Part shown: positions 1 through 7,898 of the stretch, in pieces | Position numbering within the stretch: the first letter of the stretch is position 1 | Layout of the letters: the number at the start of each line of letters is the position of its first letter | Virus record (IMG/VR): IMGVR_UViG_3300047560_001548 | Coordinates: 1-23,190 of that record | Direction: 5' to 3' (one strand) | DNA: 23,190 nt | Origin: a virus | Made by a program: the position numbers and the translations under genes | Notes under the pieces: model-generated | Database searches by the model: none | Seen by the model: the letters and a program-made list of their open reading frames with translations, nothing else | Told to the model about the DNA's origin: nothing

Positions 1-2
1 AA

Positions 3-1955
3 CAACTATCTGGTGTTGCTGGTCCAGTTGGCCGTGCGTTCGGCGAAATGGGCGGGCAAGTTGCAGAAGCTGGTCTTACTGTTAATAGATCACTAAACAC
101 TGTTGCTCAAAGCGGTGTTCACTTAGGGCAAAATTTAGGGCTATACGAAGAATCAGTATTAAAAGCTCGCATGAGCTTGCCTGAGTTTGAAAACACAATT
201 AGAAACAATGCTAGATCTCTTGCTGGTTTATCTACTAACATGGATAAGTCTGCGTTAATGTTTTTAGCTGTTGGTAGTAAAGTCCAAGACACTGAAGTAG
301 CATATCAATTAAAAGCAACAGGTACTAGCACAGAAGAGTTTGGCCAAGTTCTTGCAATGGTTGCACATAACGCTAGACAAGACGATATGACTCGTGCAAG
401 CTCACAAAAGAGTTTAATTGCAACTACATTATCACTTACTACTGAATTCGATAACACTGCTCGACTAACAGGTATTAGTAGACAAGAACAACAAAAAGCG
501 TTAGATGCTCAACTTAAATCCAAAGACATGCAACTGTCAATGATGGCAATGGATAAAGAGGAACGAGAGTCTGTTACTAAGAGTTTAGCTAGCACAAAGA
601 AATACGGCGATGCAGTTTCAGAAGCGGTTAAGATTTATGCAACTGGTGGTGTAACTAACGCAGAAGAACAGAAAACAATTATGGCAGCTGGCCCGTTGGC
701 ACAGTTTGCAGAACAGTTAGCAAACATTAAAGGCAATACACCTGAAGATGAAAAGCGCCGCGAATCTATTATGAAAAAGATGGACGAAGTTGCTATTACA
801 ATGGCAAACACTACGTCCGAAGAAAAGAGAATGTGGGCTGTTCAAGCCAAAGCTGGTAATGATACTACAAAAGCAATGGCAGGTGGAGTTCTTGAAATTT
901 CACGTTATGGACAAATTCTTAAACAAGCTGATAATGCAGCAGCACGTGAAGGTAAGACACGAGATCAGTACATTGCTGCTGAACTAGAAAAGGTTAAACA
1001 AGAACGAGAAGGTGCTGCAAGCGGTACAGGCGGACCAGAAGGTAATGCTGCTAAACTAGGACAAACATTAAACAAAGTTGATACATTGTTTAAAGATGTT
1101 ACAGCAGGTGCAGGCAAATGGTTTAGCGGTTTGAATGACAAAGCAGGACAATTAATTACTAACTTTGGTAACTTAAACACAGTACTAAGACGATACACGC
1201 CTGACCAATTAACAAATCTTCCAGGTAAAATAGTAGATAATGTTAAAGCAAACACTGGTGTTAGGGAAGGTAAGTTAGCACCGGAAAAAGGCCGTGCTGA
1301 CGGTAGTTTTGGTGCAATGGGTAAGTTAATCGAGGACTTTGGATCTGGCACAGAAATGATGCTGCACGGTAAAGAAGGTGTTATTACTGAGAAGCAATTG
1401 CAAGGTATTGTCGGGGCTTCGAAACAAATGGGTGCAAACATTGAAAGAAAAATGAGCTCACTTGACTCGATGATGTTAACTGGCGGACCTGCATCTCAAG
1501 CTGATCAGGAAAAACTAATTAGAAGTATGCAAGGTACGTTTGAAAAAGAACTACCAAAAATGCAAAAGAATTTTGAGCCAATGATGAAACAGTTTTCATC
1601 ATCTGCACAAACAATTGGTAAGCAAATGGAAACTCATATGCGTCCAATGGTAAACAGTATGCAAGGCAGTTTAAAGTCAGATTTAGAAAGAGCAAAAGCC
1701 CAAATGCCAACTACAAATACATTTGAAAAGATGTTTGATCAATTTAAACTTCCGACAACAGTTCCTGATGCGCCAAAAGATACCCAAAGTTCTTCGGATT
1801 TTATTAGTCAAACACAGTCTAACGACGCCATGACCGAGATGGCTAAAGGCGTAAATGAATTAAATAAACGTATAGAACGATTAATTTCAGCAGTCGAAGA
1901 CGGTCACAATAAGAGTGTTAAAGCAATTAAAAACACTAGTAATTTGATTGCTTAA
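3..1955 (+). CDS. Large helical virion protein, tape-measure-like (5' partial)
   Basis: The reading frame is open from the first bases of the window, so the true start lies upstream. The ATG at 48 is only the first internal Met. At least 651 residues are visible. The protein is rich in Ala, Lys, Glu and Met, with long predicted helical stretches, no signal peptide and no clear membrane segment. Near the visible C-terminal third (about 1340-1400) it has Gly-rich sequence followed by LHGKEGVITEKQ. This resembles the 'LHGxEAVIP' motif seen near the ends of many phage tape-measure and tail-assembly proteins. The last 40 residues look like a coiled coil. It ends 9 bases before the portal gene, in the same operon. 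A tail tape-measure or other tail-lumen role is inferred from composition and that motif only. In T4 the gene before gp20 encodes the tail tube (gp19), and this protein is not gp19. Confidence 0.55.
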   Translation, partial: QLSGVAGPVGRAFGEMGGQVAEAGLTVNRSLNTVAQSGVHLGQNLGLYEESVLKARMSLPEFENTIRNNARSLAGLSTNMDKSALMFLAVGSKVQDTEVAYQLKATGTSTEEFGQVLAMVAHNARQDDMTRASSQKSLIATTLSLTTEFDNTARLTGISRQEQQKALDAQLKSKDMQLSMMAMDKEERESVTKSLASTKKYGDAVSEAVKIYATGGVTNAEEQKTIMAAGPLAQFAEQLANIKGNTPEDEKRRESIMKKMDEVAITMANTTSEEKRMWAVQAKAGNDTTKAMAGGVLEISRYGQILKQADNAAAREGKTRDQYIAAELEKVKQEREGAASGTGGPEGNAAKLGQTLNKVDTLFKDVTAGAGKWFSGLNDKAGQLITNFGNLNTVLRRYTPDQLTNLPGKIVDNVKANTGVREGKLAPEKGRADGSFGAMGKLIEDFGSGTEMMLHGKEGVITEKQLQGIVGASKQMGANIERKMSSLDSMMLTGGPASQADQEKLIRSMQGTFEKELPKMQKNFEPMMKQFSSSAQTIGKQMETHMRPMVNSMQGSLKSDLERAKAQMPTTNTFEKMFDQFKLPTTVPDAPKDTQSSSDFISQTQSNDAMTEMAKGVNELNKRIERLISAVEDGHNKSVKAIKNTSNLIA

Positions 1956-1964
1956 GGATAAACA

Positions 1965-3704
1965 ATGAGTTGGAAAAAATATTTCACCCCTGTACCTGTT
2001 AATGGAACCGTCAGCCCTGTTGGCAGCAATTTAACAAAAGCAGGTCCTGCACGATCAAACTACTCTAGCTATTTGCCAGATGTATATGCAGGTGCGCCTA
2101 ATCGTATTGAGCGTTATCAACAGTACGAAGTTATGGATAGTGATCCAGAAGTAAATGCAGCACTAGACATTCTAGCAGAATTTTGTACACAAAAATTAAA
2201 AGACGGAAAAACTCCATTTGCAGTGCAGTGGAGACACAAAGCTACTAACAGCGAAGTACGTATTCTAGCAGAATACTTACAACAATGGTGTAAACTACAA
2301 AAGTTTGACACACGTATTTTCCGTATTATGCGTAACGTATTCAAATACGGTGATGCATTCTTCATTCGCGATCCAGAAACACAAAAGTGGAGTTATGTTG
2401 ATCCGAGTAAAGTTACTAAAGTTATTGTTAACGAAAGTGAAGGCAAGAAGCCGGAGCAATATGTAGTTAAAGATTTAGCACCTAATTTTATGGATTTAGT
2501 TGCTACACAAATTACACCAAACATTAATCCACGCAATAATGCAGGTGGTATTAGTGGCGGAGCAGGGTACTTAGGCCAAGGCGGCGCACAGAAAACTGGT
2601 AATTTTTCAGCAGGTTCTAGCAACGGAACACGTTTTGGTGTCAGTGAAACAGAACATGCAATTGATGCTGAACACTTCATTCACTTGTCATTAAGTGAAG
2701 GTTTAGACAACATGTACCCATTTGGAAATAGTTTACTAGAAAATATTTTCAAAGTTTATAAACAAAAAGAATTGTTAGAAGACGCAATTCTAATTTATCG
2801 TATACAACGTGCTCCTGAGCGTCGTGTATTCCACATTGACGTAGGTAATATGCCAGGACACATGGCTATGGCGTTTGTTGAACGTGTTAAAAATGAAATA
2901 CACCAACGCAGAATCCCGTCACAAACTGGTGGCGGACAAAATGTTATTGACTCTGCATATAACCCATTAAGTATTAACGAAGATTACTTCTTCCCGCAAA
3001 CAGCAGAAGGCCGTGGATCAAAAGTAGAAACATTACCTGGTGGTACTAACTTAGGTGAAATCGACGACTTAAAATACTTTACAAACAAGCTATTCCGCGG
3101 TTTACGTATTCCAAGTAGTTACTTGCCAACTGGCGCAGATGACTCTCAAGCGTCATATAATGATGGTAGAGTTGGAACTGCTTACATTCAAGAACTACGT
3201 TTTAACAAATATTGCGAACGTTTACAAGCACTTGTAACAGCAGTATTTGACGAAGAATTTAAGATGTACATGCACTCACGTGGTGTAAACATTGACTCAA
3301 ATTTGTTTGAATTAAAGTTTAATCCACCTTTAAACTTTGCAAGTACACGTCAAAGCCAATTAGATGCAGAACGTATTAATACTTTTACAGGTATTGTACA
3401 AGTTCCATTTATGTCAAAACGTTTTGCTTTAAAACGTTTCCTAGGACTAACAGACGAAGAAGTAGCAGATAACGAACGTTTATGGGCAGAAGAAAACGGT
3501 TCTGGCCAACCTACATACACTGACGCAGCAGGCGAATTACGCGGTGCAGGATTAAGTGCAGCGGGCATTGAAGGTGATTTAAGTGCCGCAGGCGACTTAT
3601 CTGCACCAGATGGAATGGGTGATGACACTGATGCAGAATTAGGCGCACAAGCATCTAATCCAACAGCAGCACCTGCAACACCTGCAACACCGCCGGCTGC
3701 ATAA
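1965..3704 (+). CDS. 20: Portal vertex protein of head, gp20-like
   Basis: At 579 aa it is slightly longer than T4 gp20 (about 524 aa). Recognisable gp20 blocks include SDPEVNAALDILAEF (59-73), FKYGDAFFIRDPETQKW (126-142), YRIQRAPERRVFHIDVGNMP (278-297) and VETLPGGTNLGEIDDLKYF (354-372). The ring of portal subunits would initiate prohead assembly, conduct DNA and later join the neck. There is a Gly/Ser/Asn-rich insertion at about 190-222. The C-terminus (from about 530) is low-complexity and rich in Gly, Ala, Asp and Pro, ending TPATPPAA, which is likely disordered. The start is supported by an AAGGA site (1954-1958) overlapping the upstream stop. The TAA stop lies inside a late-promoter-like box. 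The family assignment is very secure; the role of the tail is unknown. Confidence 0.96.
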   Translation: MSWKKYFTPVPVNGTVSPVGSNLTKAGPARSNYSSYLPDVYAGAPNRIERYQQYEVMDSDPEVNAALDILAEFCTQKLKDGKTPFAVQWRHKATNSEVRILAEYLQQWCKLQKFDTRIFRIMRNVFKYGDAFFIRDPETQKWSYVDPSKVTKVIVNESEGKKPEQYVVKDLAPNFMDLVATQITPNINPRNNAGGISGGAGYLGQGGAQKTGNFSAGSSNGTRFGVSETEHAIDAEHFIHLSLSEGLDNMYPFGNSLLENIFKVYKQKELLEDAILIYRIQRAPERRVFHIDVGNMPGHMAMAFVERVKNEIHQRRIPSQTGGGQNVIDSAYNPLSINEDYFFPQTAEGRGSKVETLPGGTNLGEIDDLKYFTNKLFRGLRIPSSYLPTGADDSQASYNDGRVGTAYIQELRFNKYCERLQALVTAVFDEEFKMYMHSRGVNIDSNLFELKFNPPLNFASTRQSQLDAERINTFTGIVQVPFMSKRFALKRFLGLTDEEVADNERLWAEENGSGQPTYTDAAGELRGAGLSAAGIEGDLSAAGDLSAPDGMGDDTDAELGAQASNPTAAPATPATPPAA

Positions 3705-3707
3705 ATA
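3700..3707 (+). promoter_or_regulatory. T4-type late promoter-like box (CATAAATA)
   Basis: CATAAATA matches the T4 gp55-dependent late promoter consensus TATAAATA at 7 of 8 positions. It contains the portal gene's stop codon (3702-3704). If it sits at about -13 to -6, as in T4, transcription would begin at about 3713, which is the A of the next ATG. Confidence 0.55.
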
Positions 3708-3712
3708 CAATT

Positions 3713-3952
3713 ATGATCCTTAGAGAATTATTTTATATCGACGCTGATACAAGACGTGTAGCTAATGACTTACGCTATCAGCCTGAGCGTGATCAATCGC
3801 AACTACATAGTTCCGATACAAGAAAGACACGCTTAACTCTACGTCAGATCAATGAATTAAGAAAATCAAGCGAAGCACACATTTTAGAACAAGAGGGTGA
3901 ACTAGAGTTTATTCACAGTATGTACGCAACACCGGCTGCACCGCCGGCATAA
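3713..3952 (+). CDS. Conserved small protein between portal and prohead core gene (79 aa)
   Basis: This is a charged 79-aa protein, likely mostly helical, with the central stretch TRKTRLTLRQINELRKSSEA (about 36-55) and an A/P-rich C-terminus (ATPAAPPA). I recall similar small proteins next to gp20 in aquatic T4-like phages but cannot name a function. It may be a head-core or portal-associated component; this is inference from position. It begins 8 bases after gp20 and lacks a Shine-Dalgarno sequence. The upstream bases form a late-promoter-like box whose predicted start coincides with the ATG, so translation may be leaderless or coupled to gp20. Its C-terminal Ala/Pro tail and the DNA just after it resemble the end of gp20. 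The gene ends inside a second CATAAATA box. Confidence 0.8.
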   Translation: MILRELFYIDADTRRVANDLRYQPERDQSQLHSSDTRKTRLTLRQINELRKSSEAHILEQEGELEFIHSMYATPAAPPA

Positions 3953-3955
3953 ATA
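3948..3955 (+). promoter_or_regulatory. Late promoter-like box (CATAAATA)
   Basis: CATAAATA contains the stop codon of the 79-aa gene (3950-3952). The predicted start would be near 3961, only a few bases before a terminator hairpin, so either the box is silent or it makes a very short RNA. Confidence 0.4.
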
Positions 3956-3965
3956 TAACAGATTG

Positions 3966-3995
3966 CAAAAATGCCTCTAAACGAGGCGTTTTTTT
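3966..3995 (+). terminator. Rho-independent terminator after the portal/79-aa gene unit
   Basis: GCCTC (3973-3977) pairs with GAGGC (3983-3987) around a 5-base loop. The stem is flanked by an A-run (3967-3971) and followed by seven Ts (3989-3995). It separates the gp20 unit from the prohead-core unit, which has its own promoter signals downstream. Confidence 0.85.
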
Positions 3996-4021
3996 GGCCA
4001 TTATAACACTATTTTTATAAT
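3994..4021 (+). promoter_or_regulatory. Possible sigma70-type promoter (TTGGCC - 16 bp - TATAAT)
   Basis: A perfect TATAAT (4016-4021) lies 16 bases after TTGGCC (3994-3999), which matches 4 of 6 positions of the -35 consensus. Start would fall near 4028, ahead of the prohead-core gene. Such matches arise easily in AT-rich DNA, so the call is tentative. Confidence 0.3.
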
Positions 4022-4025
4022 TAAG

Positions 4026-4033
4026 TGTAAATA
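4026..4033 (+). promoter_or_regulatory. Weak late promoter-like box (TGTAAATA)
   Basis: TGTAAATA matches the late consensus at 7 of 8 positions but differs inside the core. Start would be near 4039, giving a leader of about 33 bases with a good AGGAGA ribosome binding site (4059-4064) before the ATG at 4072. It would serve the gp67-gp21-gp22-gp23 unit. Confidence 0.4.
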
Positions 4034-4071
4034 TATTACAGCCTTGTATAACCATCACAGGAGAACGAACA

Positions 4072-4944
4072 ATGACTGATCGTAAGCAATTCGAAGCCAT
4101 GCTAGAGGCATTGATCAATGAAGATCAAGAAACAGCAAAAGAAATTTTCCATCAAATCGTAGTAGGAAAATCACGCGACATCTACGAAGAATTATTAAAA
4201 GAAGACTTTGACCTTTCTGAATCAGAAAAGGAAGAAGAGGAAGAAGAGAACGTTGAAGAGTCCTCAGAAGAGGAAGAAGAAGGTTCTGAAAACCCATTCG
4301 GCGCTGAAGAAGGCGAAGAAGAAGAGGGTGAAGAGGAAGAAGAAGGCGACGAATTCGGCGGCGACGAAGAAGGTGCTGAAGATGAATTCGGCGGCGAAGA
4401 AGGTGAAGGCGAAGGTGATTTAGAAGATCGCGTTCTAGACCTAGAAGACGCTTTAGACGAACTAAAAGCAGAATTTGAAGAATTAATGTCACAAGAAGCT
4501 GAAGAAGGCAACCACGATATTGGTGCTATTGACGCAGCTGGTGACGGCGAAGCAGGTGACGATTTCGGCGGCGAAGCCGAAGTTGACGAACTACAACAAT
4601 TCATGGAATATGTTGACAAAGTAGCTTTACCAAAGCATGGCGATAACGGTGCAAACACTAAATCTCCAGTAGCTGGTAAAAATAACATGGGTGGCACAGC
4701 AGCTAACATCGCTAATGGCGGCACAGAAAAAGGTGCAGTTGAAGCTAACAAGGGCCAACTAAAGGGCAACGGCGTGTTCAAAGGTAACAAGCCACAATTG
4801 CAAGATGCAGGTAACATCAACGTTCCAGGCGGCAATGCTGGTAAAACAGCGTTCAAGAAGAAAGAACCTGGACACGGCGCAGAAAAGAAAGGCGCAGGTG
4901 AGTCTGCAGCTAATACAAAGAGTATCGTTGGGTCACGTAAGTAA
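4072..4944 (+). CDS. 67: Acidic prohead core protein, gp67-like N-terminus with long extension
   Basis: Residues 8-45 (EAMLEALINEDQETAKEIFH and onward) form a helical segment like the start of T4 gp67, the small acidic prohead-core protein. T4 gp67 is about 80 aa; this one is 290 aa. Residues 49-170 are extremely acidic, with long Glu runs and repeated DEFGG-type units (93-101, 104-111, 163-170), interrupted by a short predicted helix at 116-140. Residues 187-290 change sign: basic, rich in Gly, Asn and Lys, with NTKSPVAGKNNMGG (195-208) and a near-copy NTKS at 281-284. A role in the prohead core, cut by gp21 during maturation, follows from the family and from its place just before the protease. 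AGGAGA lies 7 bases upstream of the start. The extension could also be considered a gp68-like or separate core function. Confidence 0.78.
   Translation: MTDRKQFEAMLEALINEDQETAKEIFHQIVVGKSRDIYEELLKEDFDLSESEKEEEEEENVEESSEEEEEGSENPFGAEEGEEEEGEEEEEGDEFGGDEEGAEDEFGGEEGEGEGDLEDRVLDLEDALDELKAEFEELMSQEAEEGNHDIGAIDAAGDGEAGDDFGGEAEVDELQQFMEYVDKVALPKHGDNGANTKSPVAGKNNMGGTAANIANGGTEKGAVEANKGQLKGNGVFKGNKPQLQDAGNINVPGGNAGKTAFKKKEPGHGAEKKGAGESAANTKSIVGSRK
4348..4581 (+). repeat. Repeated DEFGG-encoding units in the acidic domain
   Basis: Near-identical units encoding Asp-(Glu/Asp)-Phe-Gly-Gly-acidic occur at 4348-4374, 4381-4404 and 4558-4581. The first two are almost tandem and share GAATTCGGCGGCGA. The flanking sequence (about 4222-4420) is nearly all GAA/GAG/GGC codons, giving a strongly purine-rich coding strand. 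Confidence 0.75.
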
Positions 4945-4951
4945 TTAAATT

Positions 4952-5584
4952 ATGACGTCACTATATCTTCGAGAAAACCTAAGTTTTGATCAGGCTAAAA
5001 TTGTTGTTGAGTCTGACGGACATGAGGGAAAGAACTTATACATGTCTGGTATTTGCATCCAAGGTGGAATCCGTAATGCAAACCAGCGTGTGTACCCTGT
5101 GAAAGAGATTGACAAGGCTGTCAAAACCTTGAACGATCAGATTCAAAACGGTTATAGCGTTCTCGGAGAAGTAGATCATCCCGATGACTTAAAAATTAAC
5201 CTGGACCGTGTCAGCCATATGATAGTAAACATGTGGATGGACGGTCCAAATGGTTACGGTAAATTAAAGATTCTACCTACGCCTATGGGACAATTAATTC
5301 GCACTATGTTAGAAAGTGGTGTGAAATTAGGCGTATCGAGTCGCGGATCTGGAAACGTAAGAGATGACGGTTCTGGTGAAGTTTCAGATTTTGAGATTAT
5401 CACAGTAGATATGGTAGCTCAACCTAGTGCCCCGGGAGCATATCCTACACCAATTTATGAACACTTGATGAATAATCGTGGTGGTTATAATGCCTTACGC
5501 ATAGCGCAAGAAGTTAAGGGTGACCCTAAAGCACAAAAATATCTCAAAGAGAGCTTATTAGGAATAATAAGCAAACTCCAATAA
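4952..5584 (+). CDS. 21: Prohead core protease, gp21-like
   Basis: At 210 aa it has about the same length as T4 gp21 (212 aa). It carries the herpesvirus-type serine protease signature of this family. The catalytic His lies in GEVDHPDD (His76), followed by INLDRVSHM (82-90). The catalytic Ser lies in GVKLGVSSRGSG (123-134; Ser129 or Ser130). In T4 the enzyme sits in the prohead core, cleaves scaffold and capsid proteins after Glu in (L/I)-X-E contexts, and then degrades itself. The C-terminal part with PSAPGAYPTPI (158-168) is also typical. It starts 7 bases after the core gene. No Shine-Dalgarno is visible (only GTAAG), so translation is probably coupled to the upstream gene or kept low, as suits a protease. 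Confidence 0.95.
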   Translation: MTSLYLRENLSFDQAKIVVESDGHEGKNLYMSGICIQGGIRNANQRVYPVKEIDKAVKTLNDQIQNGYSVLGEVDHPDDLKINLDRVSHMIVNMWMDGPNGYGKLKILPTPMGQLIRTMLESGVKLGVSSRGSGNVRDDGSGEVSDFEIITVDMVAQPSAPGAYPTPIYEHLMNNRGGYNALRIAQEVKGDPKAQKYLKESLLGIISKLQ

Positions 5585-5597
5585 CAAGGAGAATCAC

Positions 5598-6701
5598 ATG
5601 TTGGATGCACTAAAAACGTTATTTGAAAACAATGTGATTTCTACAGAGATCAAAGAGTCAATCGAGCAAGCATGGGAACAGCGTATCGCTGAAAACCGTG
5701 AACAAGTTGCTCAAACTCTACGCGAAGAATTTGCACAACGTTATGAACACGATAAAGCAACTATGGTCGAAGCTGTTGACAGAATGTTAACAGATCGTTT
5801 AGCTGCTGAAATCGCTGAATTTAGCGATGATCGTAAATCTTTAGCTGAAATGAAAGTTAAGTATGCTCAGAAAATGAAAGCAGATGCTGGCGTAATGAAG
5901 GAATTTGTTACACGTCAATTAGCTGCTGAAGTTAAAGAGTTACACGAAGACCAAGTAATTATGGCTAATAAGTTCAGTACATTAGAACAATTCGTAGTAG
6001 AAGCTCTTGCTCAAGAAATTGCAGAATTTTACAAAGACAAACAAGATCTCGCTGAAACTAAGGTTCGCTTAGTTCGCGAAGGACGTGAACAACTACAGAA
6101 AGTTAAACAACAGTTTGTTGAACGTGCAGCTAAGAAAGTCGAAGCAGTTATTAACGAAGGACTACGTTCTGAGTTACATAGCTTGAAAGAAGACATCGAA
6201 GCAGCTCGTCGTAACGACTTCGGTCGTAAGTTATTCGAAGCTTTTGCTAGCGAATATCAAACAAGCTATCTTTCTGAGAAGTCAGAAACTGCAAAATTAC
6301 TCAAGGTCATAGACATGAAGGATTTAGCTGTTCAAGAAGCTGCTAAAGCTATCGAGGAAGCTAACGCTCTAGTAGAAAGTAAAGAAGCAGAAATTGCAAC
6401 TCTTAAAGAGTCGCAAGAAAGAAAAGAAATCATGAGTGAATTACTTGCTCCATTAAATTCAGAGCAACGTGAAATCATGGGTGAATTGATGGAGAGTGTA
6501 AAGACTACTAAGCTAAACGAAAGTTTTGATAAGTATCTTCCAGCAGTACTAAATGGTACAGCAGGTAAAGCTCCGCAGAAGAAACAGGCACTTGTAGAGG
6601 CTAAAGAAATTACAGGAAACAAGGTTTCCAACAGCATTCGTAGCGGCGAGGATGACTCAAACATTATTGATATCCGTCGTCTCGCTGGACTAAAAATTTA
6701 A
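5598..6701 (+). CDS. 22: Prohead core scaffolding protein, gp22-like
   Basis: This is a 367-aa, highly charged, almost entirely helical protein lying between protease and major capsid genes, the exact position of gp22. T4 gp22 is about 269 aa. Residues 70-205 show loose internal repeats that each begin with a motif such as LAAEIAEF, LAAEVKEL or LAQEIAEF, followed by a (D)(D/K)xxxLAE(M/T)KV-like stretch, consistent with extended coiled coil. The C-terminus IIDIRRLAGLKI is like the conserved end of gp22 relatives, which probably contacts the shell. The protein would form the internal scaffold and be degraded by gp21. Several L-x-x-E and L-x-E sites are present as candidate cleavage points. A clear AAGGAG site (5586-5591) precedes the start. 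Confidence 0.92.
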   Translation: MLDALKTLFENNVISTEIKESIEQAWEQRIAENREQVAQTLREEFAQRYEHDKATMVEAVDRMLTDRLAAEIAEFSDDRKSLAEMKVKYAQKMKADAGVMKEFVTRQLAAEVKELHEDQVIMANKFSTLEQFVVEALAQEIAEFYKDKQDLAETKVRLVREGREQLQKVKQQFVERAAKKVEAVINEGLRSELHSLKEDIEAARRNDFGRKLFEAFASEYQTSYLSEKSETAKLLKVIDMKDLAVQEAAKAIEEANALVESKEAEIATLKESQERKEIMSELLAPLNSEQREIMGELMESVKTTKLNESFDKYLPAVLNGTAGKAPQKKQALVEAKEITGNKVSNSIRSGEDDSNIIDIRRLAGLKI

Positions 6702-6712
6702 GGAGAATTTAA

Positions 6713-7873
6713 ATGTCAGAACTACTAAACGGCCGTTGGGCAGAGACTAAAGAAGCTCTTTTAGAAGGCCTACAAGGCACTAAAAAATCTGTAATGGGTG
6801 TTACACTTGAAAATACTCGTAAGTATTTGATGGAGTCCCCAACAGCAGGTGCTACTTCTGCCGGCAACGTTGCAACATTAAACCGCGTGATTCTACCGGT
6901 TATCCGTCGTGTTATGCCAACCGTTATTGCTAACGAGTTAGTTGGTGTTCAACCGATGACTGGCCCAGTTGGCCAAATCCATACATTACGTGTACGTTAT
7001 GCAGATAGCGCCACTGGTGTAACAGCAGGTGAAGAGGCATTAAGCCCATTCAAAATTGCTGAAGCTTATTCAGGCAATGACAGTTCAACTGCTAAAGCTG
7101 CTTCAACAGCAACTTTAGAAGGTGCTGCTGGTAAGCGTATGTCAATTCAAATCTTGAAACAAACTGTCGAGGCTAAAACTCGTAAGTTAAGCGCACGTTG
7201 GACATTTGAGGCAGCTCAAGATGCTCAAGCGCAACAAGGTATTGACATTGAAGCAGAAGTAATGGCTGCTTTAGCACAAGAAATTACAGCTGAAATCGAC
7301 CAAGAGATCCTAGCTAGCCTAGCATCTTTAGCTGGTACAGCTACAGAAAACTTCGACCAAGCTGCTGTATCTGGTACAGCTACATTCGTTGGTGATGAAC
7401 ACGCTGCTTTAGCAGTTCAAATCAACCGTGTTGCTAACTTGATCGCTCAGCGTACACGTCGCGGTGCAGGTAACTGGGCAGTTGTAAGTCCATTTGCTTT
7501 AACAATTCTACAATCTGCAACTACAAGCGCATTTGCTCGTACAACAGAAGGTACTTTCGAAGCTCCAACAAACACTAAGTTCGTTGGTACATTGAACAAC
7601 GCAATGAAGATTTATGTTAACACATATGCAACTGACTCTACTGACGTATTGATCGGTTACAAAGGTGCTAGCGAATCTGACGCAGCAGCGTTCTACTGCC
7701 CATACATTCCATTGATGAGCAGCGGTGTTGTTTTAGATCCATCAACATTTGAACCAGTCGTATCATTCATGACACGTTATGGTTATGTTGAGTTGTCTAA
7801 CACAGCTTCTTCTCTAGGTAACGCAGCTGACTACCTAGGTAAAGTAAGCCTATCAAACGTTTCTTTCAAGTAA
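6713..7873 (+). CDS. 23: Major capsid protein, gp23-like
   Basis: This 386-aa protein has the gp23 signature block VILPVIRRVMPTVIANELVG (59-78) followed by VQPMTGPVGQIHTLRVRYAD (79-98), which matches the equivalent T4 gp23 region closely. It should adopt the HK97-type capsid fold and form the hexamers of the head. T4 gp23 is 521 aa before processing, so this copy is compact. The helical N-terminus (1-41) is a likely propeptide: L-M-E at 39-41 and L-L-E at 16-18 fit the gp21 cleavage rule, and cutting after Glu41 would leave about 345 residues. Start is set by AAGGAG (6700-6705), which overlaps the gp22 stop. A strong terminator follows. No gp24-type vertex paralogue is seen in this window. 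Confidence 0.97.
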   Translation: MSELLNGRWAETKEALLEGLQGTKKSVMGVTLENTRKYLMESPTAGATSAGNVATLNRVILPVIRRVMPTVIANELVGVQPMTGPVGQIHTLRVRYADSATGVTAGEEALSPFKIAEAYSGNDSSTAKAASTATLEGAAGKRMSIQILKQTVEAKTRKLSARWTFEAAQDAQAQQGIDIEAEVMAALAQEITAEIDQEILASLASLAGTATENFDQAAVSGTATFVGDEHAALAVQINRVANLIAQRTRRGAGNWAVVSPFALTILQSATTSAFARTTEGTFEAPTNTKFVGTLNNAMKIYVNTYATDSTDVLIGYKGASESDAAAFYCPYIPLMSSGVVLDPSTFEPVVSFMTRYGYVELSNTASSLGNAADYLGKVSLSNVSFK

Positions 7874-7898
7874 TTCGTTACTTAACAGTAAACAAGTT

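Noticed and set aside
965-1441. Minus-strand open frame of 158 codons inside the first gene
   Set aside because: It lies fully within a well-supported coding frame, has no ribosome site, and its Pro/Ser/Leu-rich translation is typical of antisense shadows.
4115-4856. Long minus-strand and other-frame open frames over the acidic gene (Leu- or Ser-rich translations)
   Set aside because: They mirror the GAA/GAG repeats of the gp67-like gene in other frames. They have low-complexity translations, no ribosome site and no family match.
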